Assembly: GCF_003448965.1 (NCBI RefSeq)
Contig: NZ_QRGC01000016.1
Location: forward strand, 56,331 to 120,330
Reading direction: 5' to 3'
DNA: 64,000 bases
DNA from: Oceanicella sp. SM1341
GTDB lineage: Bacteria > Pseudomonadota > Alphaproteobacteria > Rhodobacterales > Rhodobacteraceae
The notes under the pieces were generated by a model. That model searched no databases. It saw only the letters and a program-made list of their open reading frames with translations, and was not told where the DNA came from. Position numbers and translations under genes: made by a program. This document shows positions 31,167-42,297 of this stretch, one piece after another. Position 1 is the stretch's first letter, and every line of letters begins with the position of its first letter.

Positions 31167-33242
31167 TCAGCGCCACATGTCCTTCATGCGTGCGCGCAGG
31201 TCGACCGGCTGCACCTGCGGGCGGGCGGCGGCGCCGGCGGTGCCCTGCGCCGTCCAGGCGAAGCGCTCGAAGAGCGGCAGCATCGCCTCGGTGAGGAAGC
31301 GGCTGCGCGCGGCGTAGACATGCCGGTCGCCCCGCGCGCGCTGGCAGTGGGTGTAGAAGCGCAGGGGCGTGACGAGGTGCAGCGCGTCCCGCGCCCGGGT
31401 CATCGCGACGTAGAGCAGGCGGCGCTCCTCCTCGATCTCGGCGGAGGTGCCGGTGCCGAGGTCGGAGGGCATGCAGCCGTCCACGCAGTTGAGCACGAAG
31501 ACATTGCGCCATTCCCGCCCCTTGGCGGAATGGATGGTGGAAAGCACGAGGTAATCGTCGTCGAGCAGCGGCACGCCGCTTTCGTCGGAGGTGGCGTCGG
31601 GCGGGTCGAGCGTGAGGTCGGTGAGGAAGGCGCTGCGCGAGCCGTGCCCGGCCGCGATCTGGCCGAGCTGCAGGAGGTCGGAGCGGCGGGTGTCCGCGTC
31701 CTCGTGCAGGCGCTCGAGATGCGGCTCGTACCACAGGCGCACCGCTTCGAGCTCGGCCGGCCAGGGGGCTTTCGTTGCACTCAGCATCATCTCGCGGAAC
31801 TCGGGCCAGAAGGGGGCGGCGCGGGGGGGCAGCTTCACCGCGTCGAGCGCCTCCGCGATGCCGCTGCCCGCGAGCGCGTCGAGCACCGCGCCGGCGGTGG
31901 CGGCCCCGATGCCGGGGATGAGGCGGAGCACGCGGAAGCCCGCCACCCGGTCGCGCGGGTTCTCGCGCAGGCGCAGCACGGCGAGCAGGTCCTTCACATG
32001 CGCGCTGTCGAGGAACTTCAGCCCGCCGAACTTCACGAAGGGGATGTTGCGGCGGGTGAGCTCGACCTCCAGCGGGCCGGAGTGGCTCGCGGTGCGGAAC
32101 AGCACCGCCTGGGATTTCAGCGCCGTGCCCTCCTCGCGTGCCTCCAGCACCGCGCGGCAGATGTAGCCCGCCTGTGCCGCCTCGTCATGCACGGTGACCA
32201 GCCGGGGCAGCGCGCCGGTGGTGCGGTCGGTCCAGAGCGTCTTGGAGAAGCGCTCCCGCGCCTCGCCGATCACCGCGTTGGCGGCGGCGAGCACGGGGGC
32301 GGTGGAGCGGTAGTTCTGCTCCAGCGTCACCACCCGGGCGCGGGGCGTGAACAGGCCGGGAAAGTCGAGGATGTTGCGCACCTCGGCGGCGCGGAAGCCG
32401 TAGATCGCCTGCGCGTCGTCCCCCACCACGGTGAGGCCGCGGCCCTCCGGCGAGAGGCCGAGCAGGATGGCGGCCTGCAGGCGGTTGGTGTCCTGGTACT
32501 CGTCCACCAGCACATGGTCGAAGCGCCCGCCGATCTCGGGCCCCAGCCCGGCCTCGGTCACCATCGCGCGCCAGTAGAGCAGGAGGTCGTCATAGTCGAG
32601 CACGCCCTGCGCCTGCTTGGCGTCCACGTAGGCGGCGAAGAGGCGGCGCAGCTCCGCCTCCCGGTCACGAAACTTCGGGTAGCCCTCGGCCAGCACCTGC
32701 TCGAGCGGCGCCTGGGCGTTCACCGCGCGCGAGTAGATGGCGAGGCAGGCGGATTTCGAGGGGAAGCGCGCCTCGGCCAGCGCGAAGCCCAGCTCGTGGC
32801 GCAGCAGGTTGATCAGGTCGGCGGAGTCTTCCCGGTCATGGATGGTGAAATTCTCGTCGAGCCCCACGAGGGGGGCGTATTCGCGCAGCAGCCGCGCGCC
32901 GATGCCGTGGAAGGTGCCGGCCCAGCCGAGGCCGCCGGCCAGCGCCTCGCCCTCCGCGCCCATCACCTCGCGGGCGATGCGCTCCACCCGGGCCGTCATC
33001 TCCTGTGCGGCGCGGCGCGAGAAGGTCATGATGAGCATGCGGCGCGGGTCGGCGCCCTGCAGCATCAGGTGCGCCACGCGGTGGGCGAGCGTGTTGGTCT
33101 TGCCCGAGCCGGCGCCGGCGATCACCAGCAGCGGGCCCGCGGCCTCCGCCCCGCCGCCATGCAGCACCGCCTCGCGCTGCGCGGGGTTCAGCCGGGCGAG
33201 GTGGGGGGCAAGCGGAGCGGGGTCTGTGGCACTGGTCTGCAT
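31167..33242 (-). CDS. UvrD/Rep/PcrA-family ATP-dependent DNA helicase
   Basis: Superfamily 1A 3'-5' helicase of about 691 aa. Motif I is VIAGAGSGKTNTL near residue 40, motif II is VLVDEYQDTN near 240, motif III is VVGDDAQAIYGFRAA, motif IV region is LEQNYRST, motif V is LSTIHSAKGREWRNVFVLN near 575 and motif VI is EERRLLYVAMTRARD near 615. It is likely the UvrD-like helicase used in repair or recombination. I prefer the ATG at 33242 over a GTG three codons upstream; neither has a good ribosome site. Confidence 0.9.
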   Translation of the reverse strand: MQTSATDPAPLAPHLARLNPAQREAVLHGGGAEAAGPLLVIAGAGSGKTNTLAHRVAHLMLQGADPRRMLIMTFSRRAAQEMTARVERIAREVMGAEGEALAGGLGWAGTFHGIGARLLREYAPLVGLDENFTIHDREDSADLINLLRHELGFALAEARFPSKSACLAIYSRAVNAQAPLEQVLAEGYPKFRDREAELRRLFAAYVDAKQAQGVLDYDDLLLYWRAMVTEAGLGPEIGGRFDHVLVDEYQDTNRLQAAILLGLSPEGRGLTVVGDDAQAIYGFRAAEVRNILDFPGLFTPRARVVTLEQNYRSTAPVLAAANAVIGEARERFSKTLWTDRTTGALPRLVTVHDEAAQAGYICRAVLEAREEGTALKSQAVLFRTASHSGPLEVELTRRNIPFVKFGGLKFLDSAHVKDLLAVLRLRENPRDRVAGFRVLRLIPGIGAATAGAVLDALAGSGIAEALDAVKLPPRAAPFWPEFREMMLSATKAPWPAELEAVRLWYEPHLERLHEDADTRRSDLLQLGQIAAGHGSRSAFLTDLTLDPPDATSDESGVPLLDDDYLVLSTIHSAKGREWRNVFVLNCVDGCMPSDLGTGTSAEIEEERRLLYVAMTRARDALHLVTPLRFYTHCQRARGDRHVYAARSRFLTEAMLPLFERFAWTAQGTAGAAARPQVQPVDLRARMKDMWR

Positions 33243-33295
33243 CGGGCCCACGAAACAGTGTTTTCACTTTGTTCGCAAGCCCGAAACCGCCCCCC

Positions 33296-34810
33296 TCAGG
33301 AGGCGGCGGCCACTGGCCGGGGCTGCTCTCCCGCCCAGACCGGCATCATCGCGCTGGCGAGGCCGAGGAAGCTGCGGTAGCGCGCCTCGAGCAGCTCGGC
33401 ATGGGTGGCCGAGGGGGTGAACGCCCGGGCGGGCGCGGTCATCGCCCCGGCGGCCTCGGTGATGCCCCCCGCAAGCCCCACGCCCACGGCGGCGGCGATG
33501 CAGGCGCCGAGCGCGCCGGTCTCCGGGCAGTCGGAGGTGGTGATGGGCATGCCGAGGATGTCGGCGAACATCTGCGGCCAGATGTCCGAGCGCACGGCCC
33601 CGCCCGAGAGCACCGCCGAGGACACCTCCGCCCCCGCGGCGCGCAGCACGTCGAGGTGGCGGCGGTGGCCGAAGACCACGCCCTCGAAGAGCGCGTAGAG
33701 CAGCTCGGCCCGGGTGTGCCAGCCCGCCAGCCGGTAGAAGCCGCCCTGGGCATGGTCGTCGAAGGAGGAGCCGTAGAGATAGGGGTGGTAATAGGGCAGG
33801 TCGGCCGAGGGGGTGACGCCCGCCACCGCGGCGGAGCAGGCGGCGGCGGCCCCGGCCGAGCCGCCCTCCCCCATGCCGGCGAACTCGCGGATGAACCACT
33901 CGAGGTTGGCCGCCGAGGTGGGGCTTGCCTCCACCACCATGTAGCGGTCGCGCTCGAGCACCGAGGTCATGAACACCAGCGCGTCGAGCTTCGGGCGGTC
34001 GACCACCACCTGGTTGATGCTCCAGGTGCCGGCGACGATGGAGGCCTCCCCGGTGCGCGAGACCCCCGAGCCCACGGCGGAGGCGACGATGTCGATCATC
34101 CCCGCCACCACCGGCGTGCCGGCGGCGAGGCCGGTGCGGGCGGCGGCCTCCGGCGTGACATGGCCCACCACCTCGCAGGTCTCGTGCACGGGGGGCAGGC
34201 GGTCGCGCAGCCCGGCGATGCCGTAGAGGCCGAGCAGCTCGTCGTCGTAGCGCCGCTCGGGAAAGCGGATGAGCCCGGCCACCGCGGCGTCGGAGATGTC
34301 GGTGGAGATGACGCCCGTGAGGTGGTGCACGATCACGTCCTTGCACAGCAGGAAATGCCCGGCCTGCGCGATCAGCCCGGGGTCGTGGCGCTGCGCCCAG
34401 GCGAGCAGAACGGGGGTCTGGGCGGCCCAGGTCTTCTGCAGCGAGAGCGCGTGGGCCCGGGCACGGGCCGGGCCCATCTCCTCCACCAGCGCCGCGGCGC
34501 GGGTGTCGATCGACTGGATGCCCTTCAGCGGCGCGCCGGCCCGGTCGAGCACGTAGAGCCCGTTGCCATGGCCCGCGGCGCCGATGCCGAGGATCTGCGC
34601 GGGGTCGACGCCCGAGCGGGCGAGGCAGTCGCGGATGGCGGTGGTGAGGCTTGCCGTGAGCTCGCCGATGTCGCGCTCCACGTGGCCCGGGCGGGGCTGT
34701 TCCGTGCGGCAGGGGCAGGAGCGCACCGCCACCTGGGTGCCCTCCGTGTCGAAGAGCACCGCCTTCACCATGGTGTTTCCGGCGTCGATACCGAGCAGGT
34801 ATCCGGTCAT
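33296..34810 (-). CDS. FGGY-family sugar/polyol kinase (LyxK/EryA-like)
   Basis: Carbohydrate kinase of 504 aa. The ATP-binding N-terminus is LLGIDAGNTMVKAVLFDTEG. The middle has GTPVVAGMIDIVASAVGSGV and VVEASPTSAANLEWFIREF, and HPYLYGSSFDDHAQGGFYRL follows; these match L-xylulose/erythritol-type kinases better than glycerol or xylulose kinase. It would phosphorylate the imported sugar or polyol. It is the last gene of the operon, separated from the aldolase by two hairpins, with AGGAAAAC before the ATG. The exact substrate is unknown. Confidence 0.83.
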   Translation of the reverse strand: MTGYLLGIDAGNTMVKAVLFDTEGTQVAVRSCPCRTEQPRPGHVERDIGELTASLTTAIRDCLARSGVDPAQILGIGAAGHGNGLYVLDRAGAPLKGIQSIDTRAAALVEEMGPARARAHALSLQKTWAAQTPVLLAWAQRHDPGLIAQAGHFLLCKDVIVHHLTGVISTDISDAAVAGLIRFPERRYDDELLGLYGIAGLRDRLPPVHETCEVVGHVTPEAAARTGLAAGTPVVAGMIDIVASAVGSGVSRTGEASIVAGTWSINQVVVDRPKLDALVFMTSVLERDRYMVVEASPTSAANLEWFIREFAGMGEGGSAGAAAACSAAVAGVTPSADLPYYHPYLYGSSFDDHAQGGFYRLAGWHTRAELLYALFEGVVFGHRRHLDVLRAAGAEVSSAVLSGGAVRSDIWPQMFADILGMPITTSDCPETGALGACIAAAVGVGLAGGITEAAGAMTAPARAFTPSATHAELLEARYRSFLGLASAMMPVWAGEQPRPVAAAS

Positions 34811-34837
34811 GTTTTCCTCCCGTCTCGCATCTTCTGT

Positions 34838-34904
34838 CCCGGCGGCGGGCAGCCGCCGGGCGATGTCTTTCGAGCCTTGTCTACGGGCGGGGCACCCCCG
34901 CCCG
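34838..34904 (-). other. Two tandem stem-loops between the aldolase and kinase genes
   Basis: Hairpin one: CGGGCGGGG (34884-34892) with CCCCGCCCG (34896-34904), 3-nt loop. Hairpin two: CCCGGCGGC (34838-34846) with GCCGCCGGG (34852-34860), 5-nt loop. Both stems are perfect 9-bp matches without a T-run. They may process or attenuate the operon mRNA before the kinase gene. Confidence 0.6.
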
Positions 34905-34912
34905 CAAGGGTG

Positions 34913-35755
34913 TCAGCCCTTCTGGTAGAGCGCCATCGCGGCGGCACCGTCGGCGCCGTCATGGATGATAGCCATCAGCGCGCGGGTCACGGCGGCGGGG
35001 TTGTCGTGCTGGTAGACGTTGCGGCCATAGACCATGCCGCTCGCGCCCTGCCCCATCAGCGCCGCGGTCTTGTCGAAGACCCGGCCGATCTCGCCGCGCC
35101 CGCCGCCGCGCACCAGCACCGGGCAGCGTGCCGCCTCCACCACCCTGTGGAACTCCTCGGTGACATCCGTGGGGTCGGCCTTCACGATGTCGGCGCCCAG
35201 CTCGCGCGCCATGCGCACCAGCGCCACGATCTTGCCCGTGTCGCCGTCGACCATGTAGCCGCCCTTCTCGCTGGGGGTCTGCATCACCAGCGGCTCGACC
35301 ATCAGCGGCATGCCGTATTTCTCGCACTCGCGCCGCACCTTCGAGACGTTCTCGATGCTCTGGCGCAGCAGGGCCGGCTCGTCGGGGATGAGGTAGAGGT
35401 TCACCACCGCGGCCACCGCGTCCATCTGGAGGGCGCCCACGAGCGGCTCCTCGGCGTTCTGCATCACGGTCCACATCTCGCGGTGGCGGATGGTGTTGTA
35501 GGCATTGCCCACGTCCACGCGCATCACCAGGGCGGGCTTGTGCGGCTCGGCGATGGTCTGCAGCACGTCGGCCTGGCCGTAGTTCATCTGGATCGCGTCG
35601 GGGGCGGCATCGACCAGCGCGCGGGTGACCGCGGTCACGTCCTCCAGCCCGGGGATGAAGGTGGGTTCGTTGAACACGCCGTGGTCGATGGCGACGTCGA
35701 GGCATTTCCCGTTGCGGAACATGCGGTTGATGCGGGCCTTGAATGATGCGGGCAT
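34913..35755 (-). CDS. Class I aldolase of the DeoC/LacD/LsrF type
   Basis: TIM-barrel aldolase of 280 aa. The N-terminal LDVAIDHGVFNEPTFIPGLE is the DhnA/LsrF pattern, ADIVKADPTD near residue 195 holds the likely Schiff-base lysine, LVRGGGRGE near 225 the phosphate site, and GASGMVYGRNVYQHDNP near 245 is strikingly LsrF-like. It probably cleaves a ketose-phosphate made by the adjacent kinase and FAD dehydrogenase, or acts as a thiolase like LsrF. It starts 13 nt after the dehydrogenase stop. Confidence 0.82.
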   Translation of the reverse strand: MPASFKARINRMFRNGKCLDVAIDHGVFNEPTFIPGLEDVTAVTRALVDAAPDAIQMNYGQADVLQTIAEPHKPALVMRVDVGNAYNTIRHREMWTVMQNAEEPLVGALQMDAVAAVVNLYLIPDEPALLRQSIENVSKVRRECEKYGMPLMVEPLVMQTPSEKGGYMVDGDTGKIVALVRMARELGADIVKADPTDVTEEFHRVVEAARCPVLVRGGGRGEIGRVFDKTAALMGQGASGMVYGRNVYQHDNPAAVTRALMAIIHDGADGAAAMALYQKG

Positions 35756-35768
35756 GGGGGTGTTTCCT

Positions 35769-37544
35769 TCAGTTCGTCAGGTCTGTCGTGGCATCCGCCG
35801 GGGCGGGAAGCGGGGCGAGCGGGGGCAGAGACACCCCGTGGCGCGCGGCGAGGCCGGCGCGCAGCGCCTCGCCCTCGCGGGCGGTCTCCTCCCGGCTCCA
35901 GCCGAGGGTGTCGGCCATGAGCGAGAGGACGGATTCCGCGGCCGGGCCGGTGAGCCGGCCGGTGATGGCGATGCTGGTGCGGCGCAGCAGCAGGTCGGCG
36001 GCGCGTACCACGTCCTCCTCGCGCACGAGGTGGCGCAGCTCGGGGGCGGAATAGCCCGGCAGGCCGGGCAGCGGCGCGTCGCCCTCGCGCGCGCAGGCCC
36101 GGGCGACGGCGGCCGCGCGCATGCCGTAGCGGGAGAGGAGCGCGCGCAGGCGCGGCTCGGGGAGGCCGGTCTCGGCGGCGAGTTCGGCCACCACCCGTGG
36201 CAGGCTCCCGGGCGCGGGAAAGCCGCGGCCGCCGCCGATGGGCAGCGCGCGCGTGTCGGCCAGCCGCGGGCGGCCGAGACGGGCCAGCACCTTGTCGGCC
36301 ACCAGCTCGCCGAAGGCGCGGAACGTGGTCCACTTGCCGCCGATGAGGCAGAACACCGGGTAGTCGCGCCCGCCCGCCGGGGCGATCTCGTGCACGAAAT
36401 GGTTGCGCGAGATGCGCCCCACCGAGCCCTCGCCCGACCAGGGCAGCGGCCGCACGCCGGCGAAGGAGAAGACGATCTCCTCCGGCCGGATGTCGATGCC
36501 GGGGAAGATGAAGCGCACGGAATCGAGGATGTAGGCCTGTTCCTCGGGCGTGCAGGCCACGCCCTCAGCGCTGTCCACCCGGATGTCGGTGGAGCCGATC
36601 AGCACCCGGTCGAAGTAGCGGAACAGGATGCACACCCGGCCTTCCTGGTTCTCGTAGTAGATCATCTCGTCGCCCAGCTCGTCGTAGAGCACGGGGTTGT
36701 CGACGATCAGGTGCGAGCCCTTGGTGCCGCCGATCAGCCGCGGTGCGTCGGGGGCGAGGCCGGCGCGGTTTGCCGCATCGGTCCAGGCGCCGCCGGCGTT
36801 CACCACCAGCCCGGGTTTCAGCACGAGGCGCGCGCCGCTCACCCCGTCGGCGAGGGTGAGGGTGCCGTCAGGCCCCACCGCCTCGAGGGCGACATGGTTG
36901 AGCGCGATCGCCTCCGGGTTTGCCGCCATCGCGTCCTGCACCAGCTCGAGGCCGAGGCGCTCGGGGTAGGTGATCTGGGCGTCGTGGTAGGTGCCGGTGC
37001 AGCGCGCCTCGGGGTTGAGGTGCGGCCAGCGCCGGAAGGTGGCGGCACGGCCCTTGAAGGAGTGCCGCGGCAGGCCGGAGGCGCGCCCGGTGAAGAGGTC
37101 GTAGAGGCTGAGCCCCACCTTCACCAGCACCGCCCCTCGCCGCGCCGGCTTCTCGGTGAGGCGCAGCAGGCGCTGCAGCGCCGAGGTGAGGCCGGAGGCA
37201 TAGTCGAACAGCGGCACCGTGGTGGGCAGCGGGCTCACGTAGTGCGGTGCGTTGCGCAGCAGGCGGTTGCGCTCGGCCAGGCTCTCGCGCACCAGGGCGA
37301 ATTCGCCGGTTTCCATGTAGCGCAGCCCGCCGTGGATCATCCGCGAGAGCGCGCCGGAGGCGCCGGAGCAGTAGTCGTCCTTCTCGACGAGGGCCACGCG
37401 CACGCCCTGCAGGGCCAGTTCGCGGAAGGTGGAGATGCCGTTGATGCCGCCGCCGATGACGAGCACTTCGGGGGGCGGGCCGGACCGGAGCCGCGCCAGC
37501 CGCGCGGCCCGGCGTTCCGGGCTGAGGGGGGATCGGGCGTTCAT
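35769..37544 (-). CDS. FAD-dependent GlpD/EryB-like polyol-phosphate dehydrogenase
   Basis: Protein of 591 aa in the glycerol-3-phosphate dehydrogenase family. The FAD motif is VLVIGGGINGISTFRELALQ near residue 28; SRMIHGGLRYMETGEFALVR and FSFAGVRPLPWSGEGS are also present, and a long helical C-terminal domain follows. It is about 85 residues longer than the GlpD at 18328-19845, and its clustering with a SorC regulator and polyol-type kinase points to EryB (erythritol-4-phosphate dehydrogenase) or another alditol-phosphate. Electrons would go to the quinone pool. The ATG overlaps the regulator stop (ATGA). Confidence 0.83.
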   Translation of the reverse strand: MNARSPLSPERRAARLARLRSGPPPEVLVIGGGINGISTFRELALQGVRVALVEKDDYCSGASGALSRMIHGGLRYMETGEFALVRESLAERNRLLRNAPHYVSPLPTTVPLFDYASGLTSALQRLLRLTEKPARRGAVLVKVGLSLYDLFTGRASGLPRHSFKGRAATFRRWPHLNPEARCTGTYHDAQITYPERLGLELVQDAMAANPEAIALNHVALEAVGPDGTLTLADGVSGARLVLKPGLVVNAGGAWTDAANRAGLAPDAPRLIGGTKGSHLIVDNPVLYDELGDEMIYYENQEGRVCILFRYFDRVLIGSTDIRVDSAEGVACTPEEQAYILDSVRFIFPGIDIRPEEIVFSFAGVRPLPWSGEGSVGRISRNHFVHEIAPAGGRDYPVFCLIGGKWTTFRAFGELVADKVLARLGRPRLADTRALPIGGGRGFPAPGSLPRVVAELAAETGLPEPRLRALLSRYGMRAAAVARACAREGDAPLPGLPGYSAPELRHLVREEDVVRAADLLLRRTSIAITGRLTGPAAESVLSLMADTLGWSREETAREGEALRAGLAARHGVSLPPLAPLPAPADATTDLTN

Positions 37545-38545
37545 GGACCTTCGGTCGAACCTTTCGCGGGGGGGGCAGGCTCCTCCAGCCGGGCCACCAC
37601 GCGGCCGGCGGTGCGCTCGTCGGTCACCAGGGCGGTGAGGTAGCGCCCGCGCAGCACGCTGGCGATGGCCTCGGTCTTGGCCGCACCGGTGGCGACGCTG
37701 AAGGAGAAGGGAATGCGGGCGAGCTCGGCGGGTGCGAGGCTCACCACGTGGTGGTTGAGGGTGTAGTCCGCCAGCGCGCCATCGGCGGTGAGCAGGTGGG
37801 CGACGAGCTCGGCCTCGGCCCCCGCGGCGCGGATGGTGCCATCGTCGGAGCGGGCCATGGGCGTGAGGTCGAAGTAGCTCGAGGCCTCGTCATGCACCGA
37901 GCCGATGCCCACGATGGCGATGTCGGCGCGGCGCGCGAGCTCGAAGGTCTCCACGCAGGAGCGCACCCGCATCAGCGTGTCGCGCTCCTCCGCGGAGGCG
38001 GCGAACATCGGCACGTGCACGAGATGCGCCCGCCCGCAGAGCTTGCCGGCCAGCAGGGTGGAGAGGTGGTTCACGTCCGTGTAGTGCTTGCCCTGCACGC
38101 CGCCGGTGAGGGGCACCACGGTCACGTCATAGCGGCGCGTGGTCTCGAGCGCGTCGATGAGCGCGCTCACCCCCTTGCCGCCGGTGATGGCGATGGTCTG
38201 GCCGTCGCGCAGCTGCTCGGCGAGCAGGAGCGCCGCCGCCCGGCCGGCCGAGCGCAGGTTCGGCGCCTCCTCGGTGGAGACGGTGGGAGCCACCACGGCG
38301 CGGGTGAGGCCGGAGGCTGCGGTGAGCCGCGCGGCCAGCGCATCCGCGGTCTCGAAGGGCGAGCGGATGGTGATCTCGACGATGCCCATCTCCCGGCCCA
38401 GCCGGATGAGCCGGTTCACCGTGCCCACCGACTGGTTGATGATCTGGGCGATCTCGCTCTGCTTGCGGTTTTCCACGTAGTAGAGGCTCACCACGCGGTG
38501 GATGCGCTGCAGCTCCTCGATGCGGGTGCGGTCGGTGGTGGTCAT
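37541..38545 (-). CDS. SorC-family sugar-binding transcriptional regulator
   Basis: Regulator of about 334 aa. The N-terminal helix-turn-helix is YVENRKQSEIAQIINQSVGTVNRLI, read here as adjoining parts ENRKQSEIAQIINQS and VGTVNRLIRLG. The C-terminal SorC sugar-phosphate domain has GQTIAITGGKGVSALIDAL near residue 115, LTGGVQGKHYTDVNHLS and IAIVGIGSVHDEASSYF. LsrR, SorC and EryD belong here. AGGAGAGAG precedes the ATG at 38545. It should bind the phosphorylated substrate and act at the TGAA/TTCA operators at 42298-42328. Confidence 0.88.
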   Translation of the reverse strand: MTTTDRTRIEELQRIHRVVSLYYVENRKQSEIAQIINQSVGTVNRLIRLGREMGIVEITIRSPFETADALAARLTAASGLTRAVVAPTVSTEEAPNLRSAGRAAALLLAEQLRDGQTIAITGGKGVSALIDALETTRRYDVTVVPLTGGVQGKHYTDVNHLSTLLAGKLCGRAHLVHVPMFAASAEERDTLMRVRSCVETFELARRADIAIVGIGSVHDEASSYFDLTPMARSDDGTIRAAGAEAELVAHLLTADGALADYTLNHHVVSLAPAELARIPFSFSVATGAAKTEAIASVLRGRYLTALVTDERTAGRVVARLEEPAPPAKGSTEGP

Positions 38546-38577
38546 GTCGCTCTCTCCTGTGTCACGTCCGCCCCCTC

Positions 38578-39573
38578 TTACCGGGACCGGTAGCGGTTGA
38601 GCACGTGGTCGAGAGAGACGGCGACGAGCAGGATGATGCCCTTGGTCATTTCCTGCCAGTAGGCGTTCACGTTGAGCAGGATGAGCGAGCTGGTGACGAT
38701 GGAGAGCAGCGCCACGCCCAGCACCGCGCCGAACACCGAGCCGGTGCCGCCCTTGAGGCTGGCGCCGCCGATCACCGCCGCGGCGATGACGTTGAGCTCC
38801 ATCCCCGTGCCGAAGGAGGGCGTGGCCGAGCCGAGCCGGGCCATGTAGATCGCCCCCGCGAGCCCGGCCATCAGCGCGGTGAAGACGGTGGCGATGAACT
38901 TCACCCGGTCGGTGCGGATGCCGGCATAGGCGGCGGCCTTCTCGTTGCTGCCGGTGTAGACCACCTTGCGAAAGAAGGTGCCGCGGCGCAGGGCGAGGTC
39001 GAACACCAGCACGATCACCGCAAAGATCAGGATTACCACCGGGATGCCGGCCACAGCACCCTGGCCCACGAACTTGAACTCCGCCGGCAGGGTGAAGAGC
39101 GAGAGCGGCGCGCCGCCGGTGATGACCATGCACAGGCCGCGCACGATCACCATCGCCGCGAGCGAGGCGATGAAATGCGACAGCCCGATGCGGGTGACGC
39201 AGAAGCCGATGCCCGCGCCCACGAGCCCCGAGGCGCCGATGCCCGCGAGGCTGGCGAGCCAGGGGTCGACCCCGGCGAGGAACAGCGTGCCCCCCACCAC
39301 CATCGACAGGCAGACCACCGCGCCCACCGAGAGGTCGATGCCGCCCACGATGAGCAGCACGGTCATCCCCACCACAACGATGCCGTCCACCGAGAAGGAC
39401 ATCAGCATGGCCCGTATGTTCGACCAGGTGAGGAAATACGGCGAGGCGAAGCTCATCGCGACGAAAAGCGCGAGGATGATCAGCACCAGCCCGGTCTCGC
39501 GCTGCTGCAGCAGCCCGCGCAACAGGCCGGGGCCGGGGCGCGGGGCGGCGGCGGGGTGGGTCGTGGTGTCCAT
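38578..39573 (-). CDS. Sugar ABC transporter permease (RbsC-like)
   Basis: CUT2 permease of about 331 aa with roughly nine membrane segments, the hallmark GGIDLSVGAVVCLSMVVGG near residue 75 and AVIGGASLKGGTGSVFGAVL near 260. I use the ATG at 39573 with AGGGAG upstream; a GTG 7 codons earlier would place that ribosome site inside the gene. It acts with the ATPase at 39595-41136 and binding protein at 41198-42205. Confidence 0.9.
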   Translation of the reverse strand: MDTTTHPAAAPRPGPGLLRGLLQQRETGLVLIILALFVAMSFASPYFLTWSNIRAMLMSFSVDGIVVVGMTVLLIVGGIDLSVGAVVCLSMVVGGTLFLAGVDPWLASLAGIGASGLVGAGIGFCVTRIGLSHFIASLAAMVIVRGLCMVITGGAPLSLFTLPAEFKFVGQGAVAGIPVVILIFAVIVLVFDLALRRGTFFRKVVYTGSNEKAAAYAGIRTDRVKFIATVFTALMAGLAGAIYMARLGSATPSFGTGMELNVIAAAVIGGASLKGGTGSVFGAVLGVALLSIVTSSLILLNVNAYWQEMTKGIILLVAVSLDHVLNRYRSR

Positions 39574-39594
39574 CTGGCTGTTCTCCCTGTGCAC

Positions 39595-41136
<1,542 letters not shown>

Positions 41137-41152
41137 GATCGCTCTCCGGTGT

Positions 41153-41191
41153 CCCGGCCCGCGGGAGGGGGAAGGCCCCCCGCGGGCCGGG
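41153..41191 (-). other. Stem-loop between sugar-binding protein and ATPase genes
   Basis: CCCGGCCCGCGGG (41153-41165) pairs perfectly over 13 bp with CCCGCGGGCCGGG (41179-41191), with a 13-nt loop. It lies 6 nt past the binding-protein stop and before the ATPase start, with no T-run. Such structures commonly leave the binding-protein part of the message more abundant. Confidence 0.65.
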
Positions 41192-41197
41192 CGCCGC

Positions 41198-42205
41198 TCA
41201 GCCGGCCCGGCGGGCGGCGTAGTCTTCCCAGCGGAAGTCGTCGGCGTTCTCGGGGGTGACCATGGAGAAGCCGTTGTCGAGCACGGGGAAGGAGAACGGG
41301 TTCGCGCCGGAGCGCTGGTAGTCGTTCATCGGGTCGATGAGGTCGGGGTGGGCGGCGAGGAACAGCGCCATGAAGCCCATGTAGCCCTGCACGCCCTGGT
41401 TGGGGTTGATCGCGCCGAACATCTGCCCCGCCTTGATGAGGTCGAGCACCGAGGCGTTCACATCCACGCACATCACCCGGATGTCCTGGCTCGCCTCGAT
41501 CGCCGCCTGGGCCGCACCCATGGCCGAGGAGGCCTCGGGCATGAACACCGCGCCGAGGCCGGGGTTGCCCTGCGCGAGGCTCGCCACCGCCTGGTAGGCC
41601 TTGTTGGGGTCCTGGTTGGTCACGGCGCGGCCCACCAGCTTCATGTCGGGGTATTTCTCCTCCATCCGGGCGATGAAGGCGGCCACGCGGCGGTCATGGT
41701 TGTCCTGGCCGGGGTTCTCCAGCACGGCGTATTCGCCCGAGCCGCCCATCGCCTCGGCGATGGCGTCGGCGGCGGCCGCGCCCTCGCGGGTGTTGTCGGA
41801 GGTGACATAGGCCACGCGCTGCGAATTCGGGCTGTCGGCGGCGAAGGTCACCACCGGGATGCCGGCGGCCGTGGCGCGGTTGATCGGCTCCACGAACGGG
41901 TCGGGGTTCATCGGGTGGAGCAGGATGCCGGCGGGCTCGCGCACCAGCACCTGCTCGAAGGAGGTGAGCTGCTTGTTCACGTCATACTCCGGCGTGCCGG
42001 TGAACTCGGCCTCGCAGCCCAGCTGCTCCGCGGCCTGGCGGAACATCTCGAACACCGGCTTCCAGTACTCGATGCCGCTCACCATCACGTTCATGTAGTA
42101 GGTCTCGCCCGGCGCGCAGGAAAAGGCCGGCCGGTCCTGCGCGAGGGCGGGGGCACTCACCGCGGCACAGATGGCGGTGGCCGCCAGAACGGTTCTCGAA
42201 ATCAT
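41198..42205 (-). CDS. Sugar/polyol ABC transporter substrate-binding protein
   Basis: Periplasmic binding protein (RbsB-type fold) of 335 aa. Signal peptide MISRTVLAATAICAAVSAPA, cleaved near LAQ. Mature features are the first-lobe motif GIEYWKPVFEMFRQAAEQLG, NPDPFVEPINRATAAGIPVV and TFAADSPNSQRVAYV. It is the first gene of the operon and captures the unknown sugar or polyol. The 5' leader is about 107 nt from the predicted start site near 42312. Confidence 0.9.
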   Translation of the reverse strand: MISRTVLAATAICAAVSAPALAQDRPAFSCAPGETYYMNVMVSGIEYWKPVFEMFRQAAEQLGCEAEFTGTPEYDVNKQLTSFEQVLVREPAGILLHPMNPDPFVEPINRATAAGIPVVTFAADSPNSQRVAYVTSDNTREGAAAADAIAEAMGGSGEYAVLENPGQDNHDRRVAAFIARMEEKYPDMKLVGRAVTNQDPNKAYQAVASLAQGNPGLGAVFMPEASSAMGAAQAAIEASQDIRVMCVDVNASVLDLIKAGQMFGAINPNQGVQGYMGFMALFLAAHPDLIDPMNDYQRSGANPFSFPVLDNGFSMVTPENADDFRWEDYAARRAG

Positions 42206-42297
42206 CGTCTTTCCTCCCTGCCCTGCTGCGAGGGCCCTGGTTGAGGCGCCGGATCGCTGCCCGGTCGCCTTGTCCGCGCCGCGGACCGGCGACGGAA